A DNA stretch of 29,841 nucleotides from Gammaproteobacteria bacterium (GCA_013287235.1 JABDEF010000012.1:1-29841), one strand, 5' to 3'; counted from the first letter of the stretch, positions 1 through 8,019 are shown. Notes: generated from the letters alone by a model not told the origin. Translations and numbers: made by a program.

Positions 1-45
1 CAGGATGTAAACTTCGACATATAGACATATAGGGTACTAGCATTC

Positions 46-80
46 CTGTCATGCCAGCTTAAAGCATGCTGGCATGACAG
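46..80. repeat. 13-bp-arm palindrome downstream of usp
   Basis: Perfect inverted repeat: arm CTGTCATGCCAGC (46-58) and its reverse complement at 68-80, with a 9-nt loop. It lies 12 bases beyond the stop of the minus-strand usp gene, so its transcript would form a strong 3' hairpin. No T-run follows, so it looks more like a dispersed palindromic element that may protect or end the mRNA than a classical intrinsic terminator. Confidence 0.7.
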
Positions 81-92
81 AGTTGTTTTGAT

Positions 93-524
93 TTAACTCA
101 ACGCCACTTCCAAATGCTGAATACTTTTAATCGGGGTATTCTTTTCCCGGTTAAACAAAAAAGATTTATGCAGATCCGGAAGACAAGCAGCGCTTGCTAA
201 AATAAAATGTACATTCAATTTACCAGCAAGACGTAGTACTTCACTGCGAAGCTTTCCTGTGATTAGCCATTGGTCTTTATGTGTAATATTTAGCGCTTCG
301 CCAATATGGGTTAATGATTCTTTTGCTTCTTCATAATATCGTTCTGCTAAAAGAACCATCGAAGGAATACTAAAGTAACAAGTGGGTAATGTGGGCACAA
401 CATGTACAAGACTGATCTTAAGTTTAATCTGCTGTTGCTCGGCAACATTAATAGCTTGTTTAATTTCGAATACTTCTTCATCGGTCGCGGCGTTCGTGAC
501 AACTAAGACATTTTTTTCAATCAT
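93..524 (-). CDS. UspA-family universal stress protein
   Basis: A 143-residue protein, the usual length for a single Usp domain. It opens with a beta strand (NVLVVTNAATDEE), followed by a helix rich in A/E/Q, then KISLVHVVP, the typical Usp strand-2 motif. The second half has a RSEVLRLAGKLNVHFILAS segment matching the strand-helix before the nucleotide site. The usual G-2x-G-9x-G(S/T) ATP motif is not visible, so ATP binding is doubtful. The start is supported by a GGGAG ribosome site about 6 bases upstream. It stands alone, downstream of the FixLJ-like pair on the same strand and separated from it by a large palindrome. The family acts in the cytoplasm in stress survival; the exact role here is unknown. 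Confidence 0.75.
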   Translation of the reverse strand: MIEKNVLVVTNAATDEEVFEIKQAINVAEQQQIKLKISLVHVVPTLPTCYFSIPSMVLLAERYYEEAKESLTHIGEALNITHKDQWLITGKLRSEVLRLAGKLNVHFILASAACLPDLHKSFLFNREKNTPIKSIQHLEVALS

Positions 525-637
525 GACTGTTCTCCCTTACTGGCCTACGTATTTTTACGGATTGTTGGTCGCTTTTTCCTGAAACTTTCCAACGGGGATG
601 ACCATCATCTCAAAAATTTTAGCTGGTGAAAATTAGC

Positions 638-688
638 AAAAACCCTCTGGGGGAGTGGTATGAGACCCTCATAAAATTTAGGGTTTTT
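638..688. promoter_or_regulatory. Inverted repeat in the usp upstream region
   Basis: The 328-base space between usp and fixJ (525-852) has no gene. It holds a 9-bp inverted repeat, AAAAACCCT at 638-646 and AGGGTTTTT at 680-688, about 115 bases upstream of the usp start, and the large palindrome described separately. I see no convincing -35/-10 pair for usp. The repeat could be an operator or a leader hairpin; this is a guess from position only. Confidence 0.3.
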
Positions 689-755
689 ACCTAAGATTTG
701 GATGAGAAAACACGAATTTTGTTGCTATTTTTTAAAATAGATCAATTTTTGCGCC

Positions 756-834
756 AATGTCATTGCGAGGAGCGAAGCGACAATCTCTAAAGCTTTTGAG
801 ATTGCCGCGTCGCTTCGCTCCTCGCAATGACATT
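756..834. repeat. Large palindromic repeat after fixJ
   Basis: The left arm (756-787) starts AATGTCATTGCGAGGAGCG; the right arm (798-834) is its complement apart from a 5-base insertion (GCGGC) that would form a bulge. The loop is about 10 bases. From memory, elements with the core CATTGCGAGGAGCGAAGCGA recur in many host-associated bacterial genomes. It sits 18 bases past the fixJ stop, in the right place to end or stabilise the fixLJ transcript. Confidence 0.8.
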
Positions 835-852
835 AGCCGGGGAATGCTGAGT

Positions 853-1482
853 TTATTCCTGCACCACTGTTTCTTGCACCCCGTTGGTCAGCACCATTTT
901 CACTAATTCAGGGACAGACTTAACCCCCATTTTTTTCATGACACTCGCGCGATGTGCTTCGACCGTTTTGAGAGAAATGTTCAACTCGCTTGAAATCACT
1001 TTATTTTGTTTGCCAGCGACAATACCTTGTAAAACTTGAATTTCTCGTGGCGACAATAATGCAAATTTTGCTTCCGCTTGCGCGCTTTCTTGTTGTTTTT
1101 CCCGATTGGCTTTATCGATGCGGAGTGCTTTATTAATACTTTCAATTAAAACTTGATCATTAAAAGGCTTTGTCAAAAAATCAATCGCGCCCGCCTTCAT
1201 CACCCGAACGGCTAAAGGCACGTCTCCATGACCACTGATAAAAATAATGGGTAATGTGGCACCAATGGAATTTAATTTTGCCTGAAGTTCTGGGCCACTC
1301 ATGCCGGGCATACGGACGTCGAGTAATAAGCAACCATGTTGATCATTGGAATAATGATCGAGAAAATCTTGTGCACGGATGTATGCTTTCGCTTTCAAAC
1401 CTACCGATTCAATAATCCAAGAAAGCGACTCCACCATCGCTTGATCATCATCCACAATATAAACAATCGGTTCATTTGACAT
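853..1482 (-). CDS. FixJ/NarL-type response regulator
   Basis: A 209-residue cytoplasmic transcription regulator. Residues 1-120 are a receiver domain: acidic pocket D11-D13, phosphoacceptor D55 in LLLDVRMPG, the switch Ser in ISGHGD (S83) and the conserved Lys in LTKPF (K105). Residues 143-198 form a LuxR-type helix-turn-helix (LSPREIQVLQ..GKQNKVISSELNISLKTVEAHR). The ISGHGD.P and LTKPF signatures are those of the FixJ group. It is the second gene of an operon with the histidine kinase: AAGGAG overlaps the kinase stop codon and lies 6 bases before this ATG. The kinase should phosphorylate D55, giving dimerisation and DNA binding. The target genes are unknown; the adjacent usp is a candidate only by position. 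Confidence 0.9.
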   Translation of the reverse strand: MSNEPIVYIVDDDQAMVESLSWIIESVGLKAKAYIRAQDFLDHYSNDQHGCLLLDVRMPGMSGPELQAKLNSIGATLPIIFISGHGDVPLAVRVMKAGAIDFLTKPFNDQVLIESINKALRIDKANREKQQESAQAEAKFALLSPREIQVLQGIVAGKQNKVISSELNISLKTVEAHRASVMKKMGVKSVPELVKMVLTNGVQETVVQE

Positions 1483-1492
1483 GGTCCGCTCC

Positions 1493-3064
1493 TTAGTTTA
1501 TGGGTAAGATAAATCGTATCCAGCTATACTGGTTCGAGTTGGGGTTGATCACAAACTGTCCTCCATGAGCTTCGATAATCGAACGGCAAATCGCAAGTCC
1601 CATCCCTCGGCCGTGGGCCTTGGTTGTAAAAAACGGTTCAAAGACTTTTTCCGTCATATCTTTAGGAAAGCCCGGTCCGGAATCGCGTACGGTCACTTCT
1701 ATGGTATTACTATCATTGGATTTTGTTTGAATATGGATGCGTCGTTTGGTTTGTGGCACTTCCTGCATGGCATCAATAGCATTTTGAATAAGATTAAGTA
1801 GAACTTGTTGAATTTGAATTTTATCCGCAGAAATCAAGATTAAATCTTTCGCAAATTCGAAATCGACTTTTGTTTTTGTGGCATTTAAATCGGTGCGGCT
1901 GAAACTCACCGTTTCACGAATGATGCTGTTGATTTTGCAAGGTGTTTTAAATAATTTTCCTTTGCAAAAAAAGTTTTTTAAGCGATGAATCACTTCTCCC
2001 GCGCGCTCTGCTTGAATAACCGCTTTTTTCATGATTTCGATGACTTGATTGGTATCAAACTGATGACTTTGTAAATGTCTGACACAGCCTTGTGTGTAAT
2101 TTACCACCGCAGCAAGCGGTTGACTGATTTCATGCGCCATTCCCGATGCCATTTCTTCCATACTGCTTAAGCGCGAAACGTGTGCCAATTGCTGACCGCG
2201 TAGACGCGCTTTTTTATCCAGCACACGATCCGTGACATCGCGGGAGGCAATTTGAATTTCTTGAACGTACTTTGGTTGTTCATCATAAATGTGACGTATA
2301 TTGCTTTCGAACCAACGATAATCGCCTTCCTTTCGTCGAATACGATACGTGAGGGTTTGATGATTGATATTTGCTTTGCGACGATGGAAGACTTTTTTTA
2401 ATTTACCAATATCTTCATAATGAATAAACTTATACCAGTTTAAATTGAGTAATTCTTCCGGCAGATAGCCTAATTGATTTTTGCACGAAGGCGAAATATA
2501 AAGATACGTACCATCCGGTGCATGTCGTGAGATGACGTCCGTTGCATTTTCAGCTAAGAGATGAAAGCGTAATTCACTTTCTCTTAATTTTTTTTCGGAT
2601 TGCTCGCAAGCATAGATATACTTAATGAGGGTTGCGTTTGTTGTGTAATATAATTCTAATTGTTCGTGTAATTTTTCGGAATATTGCGAAATCTTTGCAT
2701 TCAATTCTTCTTCAATGGCTTTATACTCCGAAATGATTTGATGCGTGACAAGAGCGCTTGCTTTATTTGTCGATGTGGCATGAATCAAACTGATGGAAGT
2801 TTTGCATAAACCTTTTATTCCATTTTTACGAACATATCGCGTTTCTTCGCTCCATTTTTTTTCATTTGGTAACATTTCTTGGATAATTTTGGGGAAAGGG
2901 TGATGCTGTTGATAAATTATATTTAAGGATTTTCCCAAGATTTCTTTTTTATGATAACCAAAAAGGGCGATTGCACCTTGATTCCAGTCTATAATTCGTC
3001 CTGTTTTATCAAGCAAGACAGCACTATCGTTGATGGCTTCAAATAAAGCTTGAGAGTAGTCCAT
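1493..3064 (-). CDS. Soluble PAS-PAS sensor histidine kinase (FixL-like)
   Basis: Sensor kinase, 523 residues from the chosen start. There are no membrane segments, so it should sense a cytoplasmic signal. Order: PAS 1 (about 1-110, [15 protein letters not shown]), coiled coil (115-165), PAS 2 with PAC (165-280, [14 protein letters not shown]), HisKA with phospho-His 311 in [13 protein letters not shown] box [12 protein letters not shown] (422-433), G1 DSGPGF (461-466) and G2 GRGMGLA (485-491). The frame stays open back to 3166, but I prefer the ATG at 3062-3064 because AAGGA lies 5 bases before it; the longer form would also overlap mpl. FixL proteins of rhizobia bind haem in PAS; I cannot tell whether either PAS here does. 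It is co-transcribed with the fixJ-like gene. Confidence 0.9.
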   Translation of the reverse strand: MDYSQALFEAINDSAVLLDKTGRIIDWNQGAIALFGYHKKEILGKSLNIIYQQHHPFPKIIQEMLPNEKKWSEETRYVRKNGIKGLCKTSISLIHATSTNKASALVTHQIISEYKAIEEELNAKISQYSEKLHEQLELYYTTNATLIKYIYACEQSEKKLRESELRFHLLAENATDVISRHAPDGTYLYISPSCKNQLGYLPEELLNLNWYKFIHYEDIGKLKKVFHRRKANINHQTLTYRIRRKEGDYRWFESNIRHIYDEQPKYVQEIQIASRDVTDRVLDKKARLRGQQLAHVSRLSSMEEMASGMAHEISQPLAAVVNYTQGCVRHLQSHQFDTNQVIEIMKKAVIQAERAGEVIHRLKNFFCKGKLFKTPCKINSIIRETVSFSRTDLNATKTKVDFEFAKDLILISADKIQIQQVLLNLIQNAIDAMQEVPQTKRRIHIQTKSNDSNTIEVTVRDSGPGFPKDMTEKVFEPFFTTKAHGRGMGLAICRSIIEAHGGQFVINPNSNQYSWIRFILPIN

Positions 3065-3090
3065 TTGCATCCTTGCAGATCTTCCTACTT

Positions 3091-3120
3091 TTGACTGTTT
3101 GTAATTGTTTGTAATAATAT
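3091..3120 (+). promoter_or_regulatory. Probable mpl promoter with 10-bp direct repeat
   Basis: TTGACT (3091-3096), 18-base spacer and TAATAT (3115-3120), in the 90-base divergent gap between the kinase and mpl. GTTTGTAAT occurs twice (3097-3105 and 3107-3115) at a 10-base period inside the spacer, the phasing expected for a tandem-binding regulator. A ribosome site AGGAGG (3141-3146) follows, 8 bases before the GTG start. Confidence 0.55.
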
Positions 3121-3154
3121 CACAAGAACGACAAGAAATCAGGAGGCATGTACA

Positions 3155-4543
3155 GTGCGTGTTCATATTTTAGGTATAGCGGGCACTTTTATGGCAGGTA
3201 TTGCGGTGCTTGCCAAGGAAGCGGGATTTGAAGTCGTAGGCGCTGATGTCAATGTTTATCCGCCTATGAGTACCATGCTCGAAAGTTACGGGATCCCATT
3301 TTTTAATGAATATCGAGTGGAAGATATAGATCTCAATGTCGATTATGTCATTGTGGGCAATGTGATTTCTCGAGGAAATCCTGCCATGGAGTATGTACTT
3401 GATCAACGTTTGCCGTATATATCCGGTCCTTCTTTCCTTTTCCAACATATTTTACAAAAACGCCATGTATTGGCCGTTGCGGGCACGCATGGGAAAACCA
3501 CGACAACCAGTCTTTTAACATGGATTTTAGCCTATGCCGGTAAAAATCCAGGGTTTTTGATTGGTGGCGTCCCTGAAAATTTTGGTGTATCCGCACGCAT
3601 CGGGGCTGATCCTTATTTTGTGATTGAAGCGGATGAATATGACAGTGCGTTTTTTGACAAAAGATCGAAATTCATCCATTACCATCCGAAAACATTGATT
3701 TTAAATAATCTTGAATTTGATCATGCAGATATTTTTCCGCATTTGGATGCTATTAAACAGCAATTTCATTATTTAGTGCGGACAGTGCCTCGGAATGGGG
3801 TGATCATTCAAAATGCGCATGATCGCCATTTGAAAGAAGTGCTTGAGAAAGGGGTATGGTCCAATGTTGTGACATTTGGCGATGGGGGTGAATGGCGAGC
3901 GGCGTTATTGGAAGCGGATGGCAGCCACTTTTCGGTTTTCCATCAAGAGAAGTGTTTGGGGAATGTGCGCTGGGATTTATTAGGGATGCACAATGTTGAA
4001 AATGCATTAGCCGCAATCGCAGCATCGACGTATGCAGACGTACTGCCACAGACTGCGTTAGAAGCTTTACCTTTATTTAAAAATGTTAAACGTCGATTAG
4101 AAGTAAAAGGTGTTATCGGAGGGGTGACGGTATATGATGATTTTGCGCATCATCCGACAGCCATTGAAAAAACCTTATCGGGACTACGTGCAAAAATAGG
4201 GAGTTCGCGCATTGTGGTTGTTTTAGAATTTGGATCTTATACCATGCGAACAGGGGTGCATAAACATGCGCTTAAAGAGGCTTTAGTATCTGCGGATGTG
4301 GTCGTATGTAAAAGACCCTCATGGGATTTAGAATCCGTGTTTCAAACTTTTTCTCAGTCCACAGCATTGTTTGATAACGTGGAAGAGATTGTAGGATATT
4401 TGGGACAAGGTTTGTATCCGGGTGACCATGTTGTCGTGATGAGTAATTCAGGGTTTGAAGGAATTCATCAGAAGTTGTTGGGTACGTTGAGGGCCCTCAC
4501 CCAACCCTCTCCCACTGATAAATTCGCGATCTTCGATGAGTAA
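3155..4543 (+). CDS. mpl: UDP-MurNAc:L-Ala-gamma-D-Glu-meso-DAP ligase Mpl
   Basis: Peptidoglycan recycling enzyme. It uses ATP to join the murein tripeptide recovered from wall turnover to UDP-MurNAc in the cytoplasm. At 462 residues it is close to the known E. coli enzyme. Mur-ligase signs: Rossmann-like N-terminus HILGIAGTFMAGIA, ATP loop GTHGKTTT (110-117), EADEYDSAFFDKRSKF (from 158), NNLEFDHADIF, and the C-terminal YDDFAHHPTAIEKTL that separates Mpl from MurC. The GTG start is set by AGGAGG 8 bases upstream. The normal family ending (MSNSGFEGIHQKLL) is followed by about 16 residues encoded by a REP-like palindrome, and the stop lies in that palindrome's loop, so the tail was probably replaced by repeat insertion. 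It is divergent from the two-component pair. Confidence 0.95.
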   Translation: MRVHILGIAGTFMAGIAVLAKEAGFEVVGADVNVYPPMSTMLESYGIPFFNEYRVEDIDLNVDYVIVGNVISRGNPAMEYVLDQRLPYISGPSFLFQHILQKRHVLAVAGTHGKTTTTSLLTWILAYAGKNPGFLIGGVPENFGVSARIGADPYFVIEADEYDSAFFDKRSKFIHYHPKTLILNNLEFDHADIFPHLDAIKQQFHYLVRTVPRNGVIIQNAHDRHLKEVLEKGVWSNVVTFGDGGEWRAALLEADGSHFSVFHQEKCLGNVRWDLLGMHNVENALAAIAASTYADVLPQTALEALPLFKNVKRRLEVKGVIGGVTVYDDFAHHPTAIEKTLSGLRAKIGSSRIVVVLEFGSYTMRTGVHKHALKEALVSADVVVCKRPSWDLESVFQTFSQSTALFDNVEEIVGYLGQGLYPGDHVVVMSNSGFEGIHQKLLGTLRALTQPSPTDKFAIFDE

Positions 4544-4570
4544 GAGGGTGGGAGAGGGTTTGGGTGAGGG
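4494..4570. repeat. REP-like palindrome overlapping the mpl 3' end
   Basis: Arm CCCTCACCCAACCCTCTCCC (from 4494, running to about 4515) pairs with its complement at 4548-4570, with one extra T; the loop is 4516-4547. The mpl stop TAA (4541-4543) lies in the loop. Similar CCCTCACCC-type elements are common dispersed repeats in gammaproteobacteria. The hairpin could act on mpl mRNA and separate it from the downstream small gene and apaG. Confidence 0.8.
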
Positions 4571-4602
4571 GAAATTAAAGAAATAGGAGAGAGAAAAAAT
4601 AC

Positions 4603-4707
4603 ATGAAGCATCAACTATCCGAAAAAGAATTCACTCGTGAAGGTGCAATTTTAGGATTTATTTCATATACTGTGGTGACCATCATCATTTTATTTATCAT
4701 CATTTAA
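4603..4707 (+). CDS. 34-residue single-pass membrane peptide
   Basis: A small open frame that codes for MKHQLSEKEFTREGAILGF followed by an uninterrupted hydrophobic stretch (ISYTVVTIIILFIII) to the stop. This predicts a short charged cytoplasmic N-terminus and one membrane helix. AGGAGA is 12 bases upstream, slightly far. The stop (4705-4707) is 2 bases before the apaG ATG, so translation is probably coupled. I do not recognise the peptide. Its length is low for statistical support, but the charged head, clean helix, ribosome site and tight spacing all favour a real gene. Confidence 0.55.
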   Translation: MKHQLSEKEFTREGAILGFISYTVVTIIILFIII

Positions 4708-4709
4708 AT

Positions 4710-5105
4710 ATGAAAAATATTAAAATTACAATTAATACACATTCGACTTTTTTGCCCGAACAGTCCGCTATCGATAATCATCGGTATCTATGGTCTTACG
4801 AAATCACAGTTCTCAATGAAGGGATGGACTTTGTTCAATTGCTCAACCGTTTTTGGCGGATTACGGATATGACAAGCCATATCGAAGAAGTGCGCGGTCC
4901 GGGGGTGGTGGGTTTACAACCATTGATTTCTCCTGGGAAAAAATTTGCCTACACGAGTTTTTGTCAACTCATGACGCCGCAAGGGACGATGGAAGGGCAT
5001 TATGAAATGCAAACGCTCACAGAGGAGCGGTTTATTATCAACATCCCTAAATTTGTTTTGAGTTCGCCGGTGACGTCGGAGTCTATGCGAGGGCGATTAC
5101 ATTAG
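4710..5105 (+). CDS. apaG: ApaG protein
   Basis: A 131-residue protein with the ApaG fold throughout. Diagnostic motifs: ITINTHSTFLPEQS at the start, YLWSYEITVLNEG, LLNRFWRITD, the glycine signature GPGVVGLQP, then SPGKKFAYTSFCQL and GTMEGHYEM. The family is a fibronectin-III-like beta sandwich linked genetically to cobalt/magnesium resistance and to ApaH (diadenosine tetraphosphatase); its biochemical activity is not settled. Length is normal. In E. coli it sits with ksgA and apaH; here it follows the tiny membrane peptide and mpl, so the usual operon is broken. It ends 5 bases before the convergent 385-residue gene, with no visible terminator between them. Confidence 0.93.
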   Translation: MKNIKITINTHSTFLPEQSAIDNHRYLWSYEITVLNEGMDFVQLLNRFWRITDMTSHIEEVRGPGVVGLQPLISPGKKFAYTSFCQLMTPQGTMEGHYEMQTLTEERFIINIPKFVLSSPVTSESMRGRLH

Positions 5106-5110
5106 GGTGA

Positions 5111-6268
5111 TTAGCTTTCATTTTTTGTGAGTTTTTTGTTGCGTGTAAAAGCTAGTACAAGTGGGTTAATATCTCCCAATAATTCTTTCGTCTTCAAAGG
5201 GATTTTATCTTGATATTGATTGGCATAGTTTTTTTGTACTGTAGCAACAATTTCTCTTAAAGACCAGGTATCTTGTGAGGGATCAGATTTTTTCTTTTCT
5301 TGATATAACTTCTTAATATCAGTCAATACTTGCAATTCCACACTTTCAGACCATGATTTGTAGAGATTCCATTTAGATGTTTTTTTTAATTCGCTTAATC
5401 GTGATTCGATCTTTGATAGATAGATTTCATCCATCACAAAGTCACAGGAACTCCGCAGTATCTTGAAACAAGGCTTAATTTCACCATAAGAACACATTCC
5501 ATCTTCTCGAGGTTTATAGATTCTATTGTCTTGTGTGGAGGGTTTAATAAAAATAGAAACAAAACAAGAAGAGACATCTATTTTTTTATCGGCAAAAGCG
5601 TCTGTTAGTTTTTTATGTATCCCTTCATCCAGGATTTTTTCATCTTTTAATTTTGTTGCGGCTGGTACGTGTGCGGAACCGACACCCAAGATACATAATG
5701 CATTTTTTTCTTCCTGAATTATTTTAATGACTTGTTCGCTAAATTCTTTATTAGGTATAGTTATTCTTTCGTCGCTCAAACTATAAATTGAATTAAATAG
5801 ATTAGAAAAGTCTTTGAATGGCAGGCTTTCATCTTCAAAAAGACGATCAATCTTTGCTTTTTGATCTTTATTTTCCAAGAGATAGGGATGTTCTTTTTGA
5901 ACTTCTTGATATAAAGATTCTTTATCTTGGGAAACAAAATGTGTTGTCGGTGCAGTTATTTTAGATTCTATCCCATATATTTCAACACCTTGAGAGAGAA
6001 GAAAGCTAAATAATTGTTGTGTGATAACCATTTCATGTTCCATTGTTTTTTTTAAATCAGTCATTTCGTAAGGAATTTCTTTCCCTTCTTTTCCTTGTAG
6101 ACGGGGTAAAAATTCCGTGAGAAAAATTATTTTTTTACCATTTTTGTTAATTTTTTTGATTTCAGTTGCCAGCGCTTGATGGGCGCCTCCGGTTACGTGA
6201 TCTTCTCCAATGATAAGCACTTGATTATTTTGGCTATCGAGTCGATCTTGTAAAAATTGATGCAACAT
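5111..6268 (-). CDS. Putative TIKI/TraB/EreA-superfamily hydrolase
   Basis: A 385-residue protein with no signal peptide or membrane helix. The N-terminal 205 residues resemble the TIKI/TraB/EreA/ChaN superfamily of putative metalloproteases: VLIIGEDHVTGGAH (GEDH 21-24), IIFLTEFLPR (E52), a mid-region GIES (99-102) and a C-terminal LGVGSAHVP (GSAH 197-200). The paired GxxH motifs with intervening acidic residues are the family pattern. The last 180 residues are charged, lysine-rich and unrecognised. The ATG is preceded by CGAGGAG, about 10 bases away, a leader shared with the other large genes nearby. Low GC and lysine content match the giant genes rather than mpl. The substrate is unknown; it may be secreted into a host cell, which is inference. 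Confidence 0.55.
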   Translation of the reverse strand: MLHQFLQDRLDSQNNQVLIIGEDHVTGGAHQALATEIKKINKNGKKIIFLTEFLPRLQGKEGKEIPYEMTDLKKTMEHEMVITQQLFSFLLSQGVEIYGIESKITAPTTHFVSQDKESLYQEVQKEHPYLLENKDQKAKIDRLFEDESLPFKDFSNLFNSIYSLSDERITIPNKEFSEQVIKIIQEEKNALCILGVGSAHVPAATKLKDEKILDEGIHKKLTDAFADKKIDVSSCFVSIFIKPSTQDNRIYKPREDGMCSYGEIKPCFKILRSSCDFVMDEIYLSKIESRLSELKKTSKWNLYKSWSESVELQVLTDIKKLYQEKKKSDPSQDTWSLREIVATVQKNYANQYQDKIPLKTKELLGDINPLVLAFTRNKKLTKNES

Positions 6269-6396
6269 AGCATAGCGTCTCCTCGTTCTAATACTTTCAT
6301 TAAGTATAGCACATATTTAATAAAATTTTTTTTATAACTTATTGATTATCTTGTATATTTTTTAAAAAGATTCCGTATGAATATTTATTCCCATAT

Positions 6397-7839
6397 TTAA
6401 AAGCCGTTTCGTGATCTTCTACTTGGAGATAAAATTTTATCAGGGTCACTAGTAGGAGAGATAGGCATATGATCAGCGGTAGGAGGCGTAGTTTTTTGGG
6501 AATTCGTCGTTTTAGGTGATGACACGGTTTTTATAAAAGAAGAAGTATGGCTAGACGTTCGAAAATAGCGTGATTGACTGAATTTTTCTTCTGGCTCATC
6601 CTCATCCTTCTTCGGCGTTTTATCTGATTTGAAAAGAGATTTTATTCCACGCCACACGAAAGAACCTAAATGATAAACTGCGGCAGTTAAAAAGAAACAA
6701 ACGCTCCATGTCACTATCCCTGTCAGTGCACCTAACGCTAAGCCGACGGGACCCCCAGCTGCACCAGGAATTGCGCCGATAAAACCGGCATACATTAATC
6801 CGCCTGTAAAACCACTGAAAGATAAGACGCCTGCTAGCGCAGTTCCTTTGCTGATGGGAAGGCTCTTTTTAAATGAATTGACTAAACTTTCGGGTAAACA
6901 TTTATCTATCATTTCATCAATTTGTGTTTGCGTTTCTTTAGGTTGTTTTAAATAAAAATCTTCAATAAATTTTTTCCTAAAGGAACGATCTTGTAAAACA
7001 GGAAGTAGCATATATATAGCGCCAAGTTTAAATTGATCCTTCAGTAAATCTGAGTTTTTTGTTTTAATGAGTTCAGTTAACCATGCATATGATTTTTCGA
7101 TGATTTTATGCCAAGCTTCTATGCTTATTTTTACAAAAGAATTTTTTTCATTTGGGATAAATGTATAACTGCCATTATTCGTGTTTTTAATAATATGAGA
7201 TTCGTGTTTAACTTCCATATTATAGTAGATATCTTCACCCAACGAGTTACCTGTGAGTACTTTAAGAGGGCACGTAAATTCCCACTGTATTGTTAAATTT
7301 CCCTCTTTTGAATGTGAAATACGTATGGTACTCACTAACGGCTCAACTCCTAAAGCATAATAGGATCCAAAAAAAATATTTATATTCATCACGGCCTTAC
7401 TCAAGCCATCTTGAGTGGCCTCATCTCCGAGATAATGATTTATTATAAAAAGCAAAAATATTTCATCTTCTGAGAAGCCGGCTGGGAGAGGGTTTTTTTT
7501 CATTAAATCGATATATAGATCTTCAGCACGTTTTGAAATTCCATCAAATTCGTAAGTTACTCCTCTACGGAAGTCTTTTAATAATGTTATTTTATTTTTT
7601 TTGAATGTTTCGTCGCCTGAAAATTCTTCTTTTTCATCCGTGAAAAGTTTCATATCCTTCATTTGTGTTTTTAGCTTTGTTTGTTTTTCTAATGTCAATA
7701 TTCGATCTGTAACGTAACCACCATATTGTTTTTCATCCCATGCTGAAAGGAGATGCGCGATAAATTCATAAGTAATAGGTAGCGTAACGTATTCAGGGGT
7801 AGATGATTTGGTTTCTATCAGTGTATGTGACGCGCTCAT
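6397..7839 (-). CDS. Effector-like protein with glycine-rich membrane hairpin
   Basis: A 480-residue protein I do not recognise by name. Residues 1-120 are charged and helical. Residues about 121-315 match, by eye, a domain found twice in the 1758-residue protein at 23732-29008: a helix (FSEDEIFLLFIINHYLGDE), beta strands (NLTIQWEFTCPL), the anchor SFVKISIEAWHKIIEKS and a helix pair around YMLLPVLQDRSFRKKFI. Residues 332-395 form a Gly/Ala-rich membrane hairpin (GVLSFSGFTGGLMYAGFIGA.., then TGIVTWSVCFFLTAAVYHLG). Residues 405-480 are a Ser/Thr/Pro/Lys-rich disordered tail. There is no signal peptide. Such a layout fits a protein delivered to a host membrane, but this is inference. AAGG abuts the ATG, so the ribosome site is poor. 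Confidence 0.6.
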   Translation of the reverse strand: MSASHTLIETKSSTPEYVTLPITYEFIAHLLSAWDEKQYGGYVTDRILTLEKQTKLKTQMKDMKLFTDEKEEFSGDETFKKNKITLLKDFRRGVTYEFDGISKRAEDLYIDLMKKNPLPAGFSEDEIFLLFIINHYLGDEATQDGLSKAVMNINIFFGSYYALGVEPLVSTIRISHSKEGNLTIQWEFTCPLKVLTGNSLGEDIYYNMEVKHESHIIKNTNNGSYTFIPNEKNSFVKISIEAWHKIIEKSYAWLTELIKTKNSDLLKDQFKLGAIYMLLPVLQDRSFRKKFIEDFYLKQPKETQTQIDEMIDKCLPESLVNSFKKSLPISKGTALAGVLSFSGFTGGLMYAGFIGAIPGAAGGPVGLALGALTGIVTWSVCFFLTAAVYHLGSFVWRGIKSLFKSDKTPKKDEDEPEEKFSQSRYFRTSSHTSSFIKTVSSPKTTNSQKTTPPTADHMPISPTSDPDKILSPSRRSRNGF

Positions 7840-7908
7840 CCTTCGTTTACCCCGTTTTACAGCAAAATTGATTAAATTTTGATCAAAAAAAGTACTGTTT
7901 TATTAATG

Positions 7909-7948
7909 TTGTTGAATATTATACAACAATATACTTTTTAGTCATCAA
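7909..7948 (-). promoter_or_regulatory. Probable promoter and dyad for the 480-residue gene
   Basis: On the minus strand TATAAT (7923-7918) is preceded by TTGATG (7948-7943) with a long 19-base spacer. The -10 box lies inside a dyad, TTGTTG (7909-7914) and CAACAA (7924-7929), a possible operator. The palindrome TTTGATCAAA (7878-7887) lies in the leader. The start codon is about 70 bases downstream. Confidence 0.4.
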
Positions 7949-7967
7949 TGTAAAGCGTCAAGATGTA

Positions 7968-7995
7968 TTTACGATAATTTTAAATATGCTATAAT
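7968..7995 (+). promoter_or_regulatory. Promoter of the RHH-VapC pair
   Basis: TTTACG (7968-7973), 16-base spacer, perfect TATAAT (7990-7995). The predicted transcript start near 8002 lies downstream of a possible TTG start at 7996. That argues for the ATG at 8020, which has GGAGG (8010-8014) 5 bases upstream. Confidence 0.6.
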
Positions 7996-8019
7996 TTGTA
8001 TATACATCTGGAGGTCAAA

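Noticed and set aside
1..45. Partial gene at the left edge
   Set aside because: I see only the repeated GACATATAGACATATAG-like stretch and no frame or motif worth calling.
3065..3166. Longer N-terminus for the histidine kinase
   Set aside because: The frame is open, but the extra 34 residues are Cys-rich and unlike PAS, overlap mpl, and lack a ribosome site; AAGGA before 3064 fits better.
7996..8019. TTG start for the RHH antitoxin at 7996
   Set aside because: It lies directly after the TATAAT box and before the predicted transcript start; GGAGG points to the ATG at 8020.
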